This document shows positions 8,101-14,132 of a DNA stretch of 20,368 nt, one piece after another; the stretch's first letter is position 1; each line of letters starts with the position of its first letter. The notes beneath the pieces were generated by a model. That model was not told the origin of the DNA. It did no database searches and worked only from the letters and a program-made list of their open reading frames with translations. The position numbers and the translations under genes were made by a program. The DNA is from RGIG7332 sp045580305 (GTDB lineage Bacteria > Bacillota > Clostridia > Oscillospirales > JAAYXM01): assembly GCA_045580305.1 (NCBI GenBank), contig JAZNNQ010000032.1, positions 1 through 20,368 on the forward strand. The letters are read 5' to 3'.

Positions 8101-11100
8101 TCCCGATTGGCGGTATCTTACTCCTCCCGAGCCAGGGCGATGAGGCGGTTATGACTCTTGGCGAGCTTGATCGTGTAATGGTAAGCGAGACCGCTACTGT
8201 TCCTATGGGCATCGCGGTTAACAGCATTGCAAAGGACTTCTCCATTGCAAGCGATATTACCGTTGCATCTTCCGAGGACGGTATCGTTGAGGCTTCTATT
8301 AACAGAACCAACGATAATAAGGATGCATCCCTTACCGTTAAGGGTCTTGCAGCAGGTCAGACAGTTCTTACAATTACCGCTACCGTTGACGGTAAGCCGG
8401 TTAAGCTTACAAGAACTGTTAAGGTCGTTGCTCCTTCTGACAAGAGTGAGGAAATCTTTATCGACTTCACCAAGAAGCAGGATATTCCGATCTTAGAGAA
8501 GACCATTGCAGAGCACGGCTGGGCAATTAATAAGACCATGACTCCGGCTGCAATTTACAGCCCGGCAAATTCCAAGCATTTCCGCTATCAGGCATACGGT
8601 ATTGCGGGTAACTATCAGAATAGCGCAAATACCGAGTTTAATTCCGACATTACCTTCGATGTAGATGTACTGGCAGCAGGTGCATACGAGCTCCGTGTAA
8701 ACGGCGGCAAGTACACCAGCGGTGCTAAGGTTGCGGTTTATGTCGACAAGCAGTATGTCGGTGAGTACGACTTCTACGGTACTGAGAACATCGCAAGCCA
8801 GGGAGAGAAGCAGCTTAACACTGTTAACCTCGGCGTTGGCGTGCATCAGATTACCTTCCGTAGAATCAGCACCGAGACAGCACAGGCTCTCCTTTGCCTC
8901 GGCTCTATCAGACTTACTCCGGTAGCTGAGATGCCCGAGTTTATTGGCTTCGTTGCAGAGGCTGACGAGACCGAGCTTGTAGTAGGTGAAAAGGTTTCTG
9001 CTATCATCGGTCCCAAGACCTCTGACGGCTCACCTTACTACTTCGGAAAACTCTTTGCAGGCAATGCAGATGATACTCAGAACTCTTACAAGTTCACCAA
9101 TTCCGACAGTAGTGTTGTTTCCTATGAGGACGGCGTTCTTACCGCTCTTAAGGCAGGTACAGCTAAGCTTTCCGTTGCAGGCGTTAAAGACGGCACACCT
9201 ACCAATAAGGACATCACAATTACTGTTGTAAATGATCCGTTAGCTTCCGTTGAAGCAAACTTCAAGGCTTCCATCAACAACGGTGAGCAGGTAATGATTG
9301 AGGTTGTTGCAAAGACCGAGGGCGGTCGCGTAATCAACCCGCTTTCCTACGAGCCTGAGTTCACTTCATCCAACACATCCGCTGTTATCGTTCGTGACGG
9401 AGTTATTTTCGGTGTCGGCAGAGGCGAGTCTACGATTACCACCTCTGTTACCTTCAACGGCATAACAAAGACTACCTCCGGCGATGTTGCAATCGCAAAC
9501 GACGGTATCAAGATTTACGCTTATGCAGACAGAACCGCACTTGCTCCCACTGATACTCAGGGAACACAGGTTCGTGTTGCAGACAGCTCACTTAATCTTA
9601 TCAACAACGGCGTTACCTACAAGAGTACCAATGAAAAGGTAATTAAGGTTGACGCTAACGGTAAGGTAGTACCTGTTGCAGTAGGCCGTGCATCAGTTAA
9701 TGTTACAGCAAGCTACAAGGGTACAACTTATAACTTAACCGTTCCTTTCAATATCACCGAGGGTAAGAGCGCAGCTTCCTACTATACCGGAACTCGCGTT
9801 GAGGCTCTCCGTGAGAACAGAAAGAACTACGACTGGGCACTTGACACCTCTGTTGCTACCATCAAGCGCGCAGATTGGCTCATTGAAAATGTTCCGGACT
9901 TCTACAGTCTTGTAACTACTCAGGAGCTTCCGCGTTCCGCAACAGTCGGCTTCCGTTGGGACCCGAACAACTATCACTGCCGTTATTGCGGCATTGACCT
10001 TGCAAACTCCTCATGGGGTTCCTACGGTTGGATGCTCGATCCGATCAATAAGCCCTATAAGGTAACCTGTCCTGACTGCCGTAAGGCATTCCCGACAAAC
10101 GACTTCGAGAAGTTCTATCAGCTCGGTATTGCTGAGGATGGCAAGTGGTCATACGAGCTTGCTAAGGAAGAAAATGCAAAACTCGTCGCAGCAGGCCAGC
10201 CCGGCTATCTCGTTAACGAGTCCTTACCTGAGAAGGGTGCAGACTGGGGTGTTGATGACGGTTACGGCTACCGTACCGGCAAGACCATCACCAACTCCAA
10301 GGGTGAAGCTGTTGAAGAAGTTCATACCTACATGTCCTACTACAACCATTGGGGCGTATGGTACCATGGTTACGGTGGCGAGAACGCAGGTATTGTTCAG
10401 CAGTCTGTATCAACCTTATTTGATGCATACTTAAATACCGGCGATATCAAGTACGGTAAGCCGGCAGCTATCCTTATCGACCGTATCGCTGACGTATATC
10501 CGGATATGTACATCGAGCCTTACTTCCCGCAGTTCTTTAACTCCGACTCTACAATGCCGAAGGGTAAGATGGTAGGTTGTATCTGGCAGCATGGTATGTC
10601 CCGCGCATTTGTACAGGGCTACGACGCTGTATACGATGTATTCGACCATCCGCTTGTAATTGAAGAAATCAACGCAAATGCCCTCAAGTACAACGCAGGT
10701 GTAGATAAGTCCAGCGCGGTTGCGATCCGTGACCACATTGAGAAGAACTTAATTCTCCAGACCTACGTTGATATCAGAAACGGTAATATCCACGGTAACT
10801 TCGGTATGCACCAGTCACTTGCTGCATACACCGCTGTTATCTACGATACAATGCCCAAGACTAAGGAAATCTTAGACTGGATGTACGCTTCCACCGCTGA
10901 CACCTTCGGTGCAGACGATATCGGTGGCGGTAATGTATCAGCTCAGCTTATTAACCTTGTTGACCGTGACGGTTTAGGTGCTGAGAGTGGTGCTAACTAC
11001 AATGTACTCTGGGCAAACTCATTACTTAATATCTTCGGCCCGACCGAGGGCTACACCAAGTATGCAGATGCAGACGGCTTCTCTAACCCCCGTGTTCAGA

Positions 11101-13952
11101 AGATGTTTAAGGCATACTTACCGCTTACTCTTATCCGCCGCTCCACAGTTCCGATAGGTGATAGTGGTGCTGTTGCAAAAGCGGGCTTTGATATGACATC
11201 AACCCTTCTTGCTAAGGGCTTTATGGCAACAGGCGATGTTGAGATGGCACAGTTCTTATATCATATGTATAAGGGCAATCTTATGAACTTACACGCTGAC
11301 AAGTGGACAAAGAATCCTGAGGAGATTCAGGGCCTTGTTCAGGCGGTAATCAAGGAGCACGGCGAATATGACTTCGACCGCAGCCACCTCCTCTCAGGTT
11401 ACGGTTTCGGTATTCTCCGCGACGGTACACTCAGAGAGGCAGCAAACGATGCTGACACTATCGATACCCAGAGCGATATGTGGATGTACTTCGGTGGTGC
11501 TAACTCCCATAAGCACATGGATGTATTGAACCTCGGTATGGAAGCATTTGGCGCAACCATTATTCCTGACCTTGGTTATCCCACAACCGCAGACGGTTCC
11601 GACCGTACCATTAACTGGGAAATGGGTACTGCTAACCATGTAACCGTAATGGTTAACGAGAAGCAGCACAACCGTAACCGTTCTTACAACAACGGTGTTG
11701 CTCGTAACAGCGGTCGTCCCGCTCACTTTGATGATTCGGGTCGCGTAAAGGTTCTTGATGTAGTCGCTCCGACCAACGCAACCGATTCACAGCTCTTCCG
11801 CAGAAGTATCGTCTATGTTAAGGTAGACGCTGAAAACTTCTACGGTGTAGACTTCTTCCGCGTAGGAAACGGTCTCTCACAGATTTATCAGTTCCACGCA
11901 TACTCCAATAGCATTCACGAGACCGAGGGTCTTACCCTTACTGCACAGAACGGTGGTTCCTATGCAGGTGAGAGTATCGAGTTCGGTACACAGGGTATCT
12001 CAAACGGTCACTCCTATCTCTACAATGTACGCAAGTCACCGAGCGCAACCGGTAACTTCGCAGTAGACTTTAAGATCCAGAACTTCCGCGGCGAGAGCTG
12101 GGGCAAGGATAACATCCACCTCCGTACTACAATGGTCAACGACTTCGCTCTTGATCACGTAGCAATCGCTAAGGGTAACCCGCCGAGTCGTGACGGTAAC
12201 CCGGAACAGTTAGAGTTCGTAATGGCTAAGCGTACAGGTACCGGCCTCGACTCACTCTGGACCGCAGTTTACGAGCCGTACAAGGGCCAGCGCTATGTAG
12301 AAAAGATCGAGTCCGTTCCGGTAACTTATGCAGACGGCTCAGCACTTTCTGCAACAGATGCTAAGCAGACCAAGGCTGTTAAGGTAACCCGTGAGGGTGG
12401 CGTTGTAGACTACATCGTTTACAATACCAGCAATGCAAGCTTAAAGGTTGACAGCAAGTTCGACTTCCAGGGCTTCATTGGCGTTTACACCTTAAAGGAC
12501 GGCGAGTTTGTATACTCCTACGGTCAGGATACCTCCAAGATCGGTGATGCTACATCTACTGCAGCATATACCGGCAAGGTAACCGACTTTACCCGTGAAC
12601 TCTCTACCAAGAACTACATCACCATCAAGTTCGATTCTGCGATTGATGCTAGCAATGCAGTTGGTCGAATGATCGATGTTACAAACGGCAGAACCGAGAA
12701 CGGTAATGTAATTCTCGGCAATGTACTCGAAGACCTCGGAAATAACGAGTACAAGTTCGACATCGGCGATCAGTCACTGGTTACTGCGGTTGCAGACCCG
12801 ACCGATATGAAGGCAGGATACCTCTACAATGCAGCAGTTAACAATGCTGTAAGAATTCCGCTTCCCACTGTAGTTGGTGCAGGTCCCAAGTTCCAGAAGA
12901 TCAACAATATGACAGGTGAGGCAGGCGCTGAGGTTAAGTTCACAGCTCGTGCAGAAGCTGCCGAGGGCAAGACTCTTACCTACGAGCTCATCAAGGGTCC
13001 GAGCGGTTCTAACCTTAACCCTGAAACCGGCGAATTCACTTGGATCCCGTCAAATTCACATCGTGGAGATAATGTAATTGCTATTCAGGTATCTGACGGT
13101 GTTCTTACCGATACCTTGTATGTAACAGTTACCGTATTCAGTGGCACCAACCCGACTCCCAGTCCCGGCCCCGGCGGCGGTGGCGGAGGCGAGAACTCCA
13201 AGCTCACCGTTAAGTTTGAGACCAATGGCGGCTCCAATGTTGCACAGCAGGCGGTCGCTAAGGGCGGTACCGTAAAGGAACCCACAGCTCCTACCAAGGA
13301 AGGTTACACCTTCGACGGCTGGTATACTGACGCCGAGCTTACAACCAAGTTCGACTTTGCTACCACCGTTTCCACAGAAATGACCCTTTACGCTAAGTGG
13401 GTAGTGGGCGAGACTACCGAGCGTCGCTTCATCGACCTTGGTAATCATAAGTGGGCAGAGGATGCTATTTACAGACTGGTTGATGCAGGTGTTGTTAACG
13501 GCACAAGCTATAACACCTACTCACCGGGCGTAAATATCACTCGTGCAGACTTTACAACCCTTATCGTTCGCGCATTCAAGTTTGAGGCTGAGGTTGCAAC
13601 CTTTGCTGATGTAGATGCTTCTAAGTACTATGCAGAGCCTATCGGTATTGCAAAGACACTCGGCATCGTAAACGGTATCAATGCAACAGACTTTGCACCT
13701 ACCGCACAGATTACCCGTCAGGATATGATGGTAATTATCTACCGTGCACTCGGTGTTGCAGGCATTAAGCTTGAAAAGACGGTTGACGCTACCTTCCCGG
13801 ATGCAGATACAGTTTCCGCATATGCAAAGGATGCTGTTGATGCACTTATCGGCTCAGGCCTCATTGCAGGTTCAAACGGTAAGATCAATCCGAAGGCTAA
13901 CACAACCCGCGCTGAGGTTGCTGTCGTTCTTGACAGAATTCTCAACAAGTAA
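2199..13952 (+). CDS. Giant SLH-anchored, multi-domain heparinase II/III-family surface protein (paralog 1)
   Basis: This 3917-residue secreted protein is probably a cell-wall-anchored polysaccharide lyase. Domains in order: signal peptide (1-36, cleavage near ADA|A); three beta-sandwich/Ig modules (about 41-686, 690-1241, 1243-1793); two further beta domains (about 1795-1980 and 2086-2245); BIG2-like Ig domains (up to about 2524); and a heparinase II/III-type catalytic region (about 2526-3400). The catalytic region shows a C4 zinc-ribbon-like insert (C2594/C2597, C2624/C2627), YYNHW with N2716-H2717, GNFGMHQ (N2867, H2871), and NSHKHMDVLNL with H3104 and H3106. After it come a beta region, a putative Ig domain (3562-3648), a Pro/Gly linker, a Flg_new repeat (3668-3734) and three SLH motifs (3743-3917; ITRADF, ITRQDM, TTRAEV). 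The family eliminates uronic-acid-type glycans, but the substrate here is unknown. The toroid and His motifs support the family call; exact catalytic residues are inference. It has its own promoter region and terminator. Confidence 0.88.
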   Translation: MRTNSSGSFKRIMSALLTLCMIVSVLPGVALFSADAAATALYYDFTVANTTGTMTTDTVKTITYDVVSATGATTEPWAFNAFTSNSTAANTYFMYASSGVGFYFGNGERDKTSTASLKFKVSTAGTYLPMLNIKGVANWSDSGFAMVSIKSADGATTYATKAINFADYTAAGHYVSLSDTGIELAENGEYIVEFYTDKVKGKGIIDGLKLVPVEDATAAKLVIDHNSGLVSVNMGETASVPLEVTMASGTADLSKVTFEYSAADIATAEIDGNNIKVTPVAVGTTTLTVKYGDAMARTNIKVNAEGTTVAPNDLIYNFQANMPSAVESVVNLYYTHSMANSTEGAYGDAYNTSHTSQPYGIESRQDSSNVEQESFYFSRLYQSYGYLHNTNGTVTMRIRVPVDGKYTASAYVHAADKAETISFWKPGQNTYLAYGVAAQGVTGAVDLVTTPMELTAGDYLVKFNKTSSGSNIFNSLTLKYEGKLDGAEPVITLVSGGDVSTMVGNDASTATVKLTKDGENVALDDALITAFTATSKSDAIATAEVNADRTIKVTPVAEGNTTIDVALTYDGKEYTTSIAVAVAAKPAEDVIELTNGGSVTAVIGTDKTATVTLTKNGQAVDLSDALITAFTATSASDAIATATVNADRSIKVTPVAKGNTTVEVALTYNGKDYTTTINVVVEEPFVIDPCYFDFKVAATSASAAGTDYFKSITYDTVAATGKSAPWAFGSFTGNGTLSGNTYFMYVGANSSVYFGNAERNKTLAGTIKFKTTDAGSFIPMINLAGSNKWSDAGFAVVSVKSADGTTTLASKPINMASIGGKNHFVALSDTPVAFAANSEYLLVVESNLIKSKFVFDGLKLAKVSENTASGMVIDHNSGLIEVNMGETKSVPLDVTMATGTADLSKVTFEYSAADIAAATIDGTNIKVTPIAEGTTTLTVRYGDAMARTNIKVNAAGTTVTARDLYYNFLDCMPDYVQSEVNHVYSGTFHMSNTTEGAYGQAGNTQQTSDPWGMEARYNASGDPADIYFSRLYSTYGFLHYDKGTAVIRIRVPADGKYNVSANLQSATAASETISLWKPGENTYMTYGVINASTAAGKQAILDTPVSLTAGDYLLKFNKTSAGSNIFNGIYLDFAGPLEGGEDVIALTGTTYSDTEGNAAKNVSVTLKKNGLNVALTDEKVTAMTATSKSSAVATATVNADRTIAITPVGAGNTTIDVKVTFEGNDYTTTIAVTVNAKPSTASGLYYDFKVANTAGSHNNAYIQGLTYDAIAGFGGSQPWAFDSYTTTGGSSGNTYFIYAARNVGFYFANGVRNTETIGSVKIKVPEAGSYIPMVEIHGMSGWGEVGFVEFSLNSLDGKTTYASRGVNGASYNTTTFVPLTTTPVALEANGEYQLKFAMEKLNGKFIFDGFKLVPVKENTPAEIIIDHNSGYAEVALGNTVNVPVEVKMASGNADLSKMTFTYSKSGVATAATENGAIKVTPVAEGTVTITAKYGEAMASFNVKVQPTGYVKTPTDLTYDFMKSMPSAVQSEVNLLYSKNMLLQHSTTGAYGEVYNPGHESSPWGIEGCYNTAGQIDPKFYFARVYSDYGFIHNSTGTAVVRIRVPVDGYYLPTVLLNSAAATSETISIWKVGANEYLSSKSFTQGTEAGEVDIADGNIALTAGDYLVKFNKTTAGNNTFNRLTLYYRGPLSGEAFVELTAGDYAGLAGGASTNVPVTLKRNGEAVNLTDSKVTAMTATSNATSVATVEVNADRTIKVTPIAVGTTTIDVKVTYDGKDYTTTIPVEVSAANAKDSYEYDFKKLIKGSKSFYTFTALTDFSYTTMGHANEIHKGTSYCDYTDPFIFVKTENDAKFAITDSTYAAMLDGGIGAAVTLKVRVGQGGVYSLTTHHGMYNGGALVDIYFAPDGVTNTMQPQYYVGQLDTYKADYQLQDWNTRTHIRNITVPAAGDYQVTYRLAGKNPSGIAMRFPIGGILLLPSQGDEAVMTLGELDRVMVSETATVPMGIAVNSIAKDFSIASDITVASSEDGIVEASINRTNDNKDASLTVKGLAAGQTVLTITATVDGKPVKLTRTVKVVAPSDKSEEIFIDFTKKQDIPILEKTIAEHGWAINKTMTPAAIYSPANSKHFRYQAYGIAGNYQNSANTEFNSDITFDVDVLAAGAYELRVNGGKYTSGAKVAVYVDKQYVGEYDFYGTENIASQGEKQLNTVNLGVGVHQITFRRISTETAQALLCLGSIRLTPVAEMPEFIGFVAEADETELVVGEKVSAIIGPKTSDGSPYYFGKLFAGNADDTQNSYKFTNSDSSVVSYEDGVLTALKAGTAKLSVAGVKDGTPTNKDITITVVNDPLASVEANFKASINNGEQVMIEVVAKTEGGRVINPLSYEPEFTSSNTSAVIVRDGVIFGVGRGESTITTSVTFNGITKTTSGDVAIANDGIKIYAYADRTALAPTDTQGTQVRVADSSLNLINNGVTYKSTNEKVIKVDANGKVVPVAVGRASVNVTASYKGTTYNLTVPFNITEGKSAASYYTGTRVEALRENRKNYDWALDTSVATIKRADWLIENVPDFYSLVTTQELPRSATVGFRWDPNNYHCRYCGIDLANSSWGSYGWMLDPINKPYKVTCPDCRKAFPTNDFEKFYQLGIAEDGKWSYELAKEENAKLVAAGQPGYLVNESLPEKGADWGVDDGYGYRTGKTITNSKGEAVEEVHTYMSYYNHWGVWYHGYGGENAGIVQQSVSTLFDAYLNTGDIKYGKPAAILIDRIADVYPDMYIEPYFPQFFNSDSTMPKGKMVGCIWQHGMSRAFVQGYDAVYDVFDHPLVIEEINANALKYNAGVDKSSAVAIRDHIEKNLILQTYVDIRNGNIHGNFGMHQSLAAYTAVIYDTMPKTKEILDWMYASTADTFGADDIGGGNVSAQLINLVDRDGLGAESGANYNVLWANSLLNIFGPTEGYTKYADADGFSNPRVQKMFKAYLPLTLIRRSTVPIGDSGAVAKAGFDMTSTLLAKGFMATGDVEMAQFLYHMYKGNLMNLHADKWTKNPEEIQGLVQAVIKEHGEYDFDRSHLLSGYGFGILRDGTLREAANDADTIDTQSDMWMYFGGANSHKHMDVLNLGMEAFGATIIPDLGYPTTADGSDRTINWEMGTANHVTVMVNEKQHNRNRSYNNGVARNSGRPAHFDDSGRVKVLDVVAPTNATDSQLFRRSIVYVKVDAENFYGVDFFRVGNGLSQIYQFHAYSNSIHETEGLTLTAQNGGSYAGESIEFGTQGISNGHSYLYNVRKSPSATGNFAVDFKIQNFRGESWGKDNIHLRTTMVNDFALDHVAIAKGNPPSRDGNPEQLEFVMAKRTGTGLDSLWTAVYEPYKGQRYVEKIESVPVTYADGSALSATDAKQTKAVKVTREGGVVDYIVYNTSNASLKVDSKFDFQGFIGVYTLKDGEFVYSYGQDTSKIGDATSTAAYTGKVTDFTRELSTKNYITIKFDSAIDASNAVGRMIDVTNGRTENGNVILGNVLEDLGNNEYKFDIGDQSLVTAVADPTDMKAGYLYNAAVNNAVRIPLPTVVGAGPKFQKINNMTGEAGAEVKFTARAEAAEGKTLTYELIKGPSGSNLNPETGEFTWIPSNSHRGDNVIAIQVSDGVLTDTLYVTVTVFSGTNPTPSPGPGGGGGGENSKLTVKFETNGGSNVAQQAVAKGGTVKEPTAPTKEGYTFDGWYTDAELTTKFDFATTVSTEMTLYAKWVVGETTERRFIDLGNHKWAEDAIYRLVDAGVVNGTSYNTYSPGVNITRADFTTLIVRAFKFEAEVATFADVDASKYYAEPIGIAKTLGIVNGINATDFAPTAQITRQDMMVIIYRALGVAGIKLEKTVDATFPDADTVSAYAKDAVDALIGSGLIAGSNGKINPKANTTRAEVAVVLDRILNK
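2319..4257 (+). repeat. N-terminal module copy 1 (A - Ig - B - Ig - Ig)
   Basis: Protein-level module in paralog 1, residues about 41-686. Unit A begins YYDFTVAN and ends IIDGLKLVPV. An Ig-like unit (VIDHNSGLVSVNMGE to RTNIKVNA) follows, then unit B (DLIYNF to FNSLTLKYEG). Two further BIG2-like Ig units then occur, where copies 2 and 3 have one. A and B look like jelly-roll carbohydrate-binding folds, with phrases such as RIRVPVDGKY and LTAGDYLVKFNKTS. I cannot assign them to a numbered CBM family. Confidence 0.75.
3664..4257 (+). repeat. Tandem duplicated Ig-like domain within module 1 (297-bp period)
   Basis: Two adjacent Ig-like domains share ALITAFTATS, DAIATA.VNADR.IKVTPVA.GNTT and YTT..... 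almost unchanged. GTAAATGCTGATCG occurs at 3831 and again at 4128, exactly 297 bases (99 codons) apart, so the unit duplicated in frame. Modules 2 and 3 of the same protein carry only a single copy, which points to a later, local duplication in module 1. Confidence 0.75.
4266..5922 (+). repeat. N-terminal module copy 2 (A - Ig - B - Ig)
   Basis: Residues about 690-1241 of paralog 1. It begins CYFDFKVAAT, has the VIDHNSGLIEVNMGE Ig start, the DLYYNFLDCMP start of unit B, and one BIG2-like Ig ending YTTTIAVTV. The offset to copy 3 is about 1.66 kb. Its Ig/B junction closely resembles the single module of the second giant protein. Confidence 0.75.
5925..7575 (+). repeat. N-terminal module copy 3 (A - Ig - B - Ig)
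   Basis: Residues about 1243-1793 of paralog 1. It begins GLYYDFKVANTAG and is the most diverged copy: the Ig start is IIDHNSGYAEVALGN and unit B starts DLTYDFMKSMP. It ends with one BIG2-like Ig (YTTTIPVEV). The phrases RIRVPVDGYY and LTAGDYLVKFNKT of unit B are kept. Confidence 0.73.
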
Positions 13953-13960
13953 AAATTAAA

Positions 13961-13991
13961 AGAGCAGTGGCATTTGCCACTGCTCTTTTTT
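13961..13991 (+). terminator. Intrinsic terminator of giant gene 1
   Basis: AGAGCAGTGGC (13961-13971) pairs perfectly with GCCACTGCTCT (13976-13986) around a 4-base loop. The hairpin is followed by a T-run (TTTTTT, C, TTTT) and preceded by A residues, giving a classical Rho-independent terminator. It starts 8 bases after the TAA. It implies that the second giant gene has its own promoter. Confidence 0.92.
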
Positions 13992-14003
13992 CTTTTAAAA
14001 CAT

Positions 14004-14054
14004 CTAACAAAAGACACAATTTTTTTACAATAAAACTAACATTATGCCATTCCC
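14004..14054 (+). promoter_or_regulatory. Direct-repeat element upstream of giant gene 2, homologous to 1936-1986
   Basis: CTAACAAAAGACACA (14004-14018, a degenerate copy) and CTAACATTATGCCAT (14036-14050) are again exactly 32 bases apart, separated by a T-rich spacer. The second copy plus TCCC matches the element of the first gene at 18 of 19 positions. Conservation of sequence and spacing upstream of both paralogs supports shared regulation, although it could also be a remnant of the gene duplication. Confidence 0.55.
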
Positions 14055-14078
14055 AAATTAGTTAAAAAGTGGTAGAAT
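14050..14078 (+). promoter_or_regulatory. Putative promoter of giant gene 2 (extended -10)
   Basis: TGGTAGAAT at 14070-14078 fits an extended -10 box (TGnTAnAAT). A degenerate -35, TTCCCA (14050-14055), sits 17 bases upstream and overlaps the 3' end of the direct-repeat element. The predicted start is near 14085, giving a leader of about 50 nt. Confidence 0.5.
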
Positions 14079-14088
14079 AATTCTATCG

Positions 14089-14107
14089 TTGTACATTTAA
14101 TGTACAA
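14089..14107 (+). promoter_or_regulatory. Perfect 19-bp inverted repeat in the leader of giant gene 2
   Basis: TTGTACATT (14089-14097), one central T, then AATGTACAA (14099-14107) form a perfect palindrome with 9-base arms. It lies about 11 bases downstream of the -10 box and 11 bases before the GGGAGG ribosome binding site at 14119-14124. A one-base loop makes an RNA hairpin with full stem unlikely, so an operator for a dimeric repressor is the more natural reading. No equivalent is seen before the first giant gene. Confidence 0.5.
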
Positions 14108-14132
14108 AAGTAATAAATGGGAGGAAAACTCA

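Noticed and set aside
13744..13959. Plus-strand open frame of 71 codons inside the SLH region
   Set aside because: It is out of frame within the well-supported SLH coding sequence and has no ribosome binding site.
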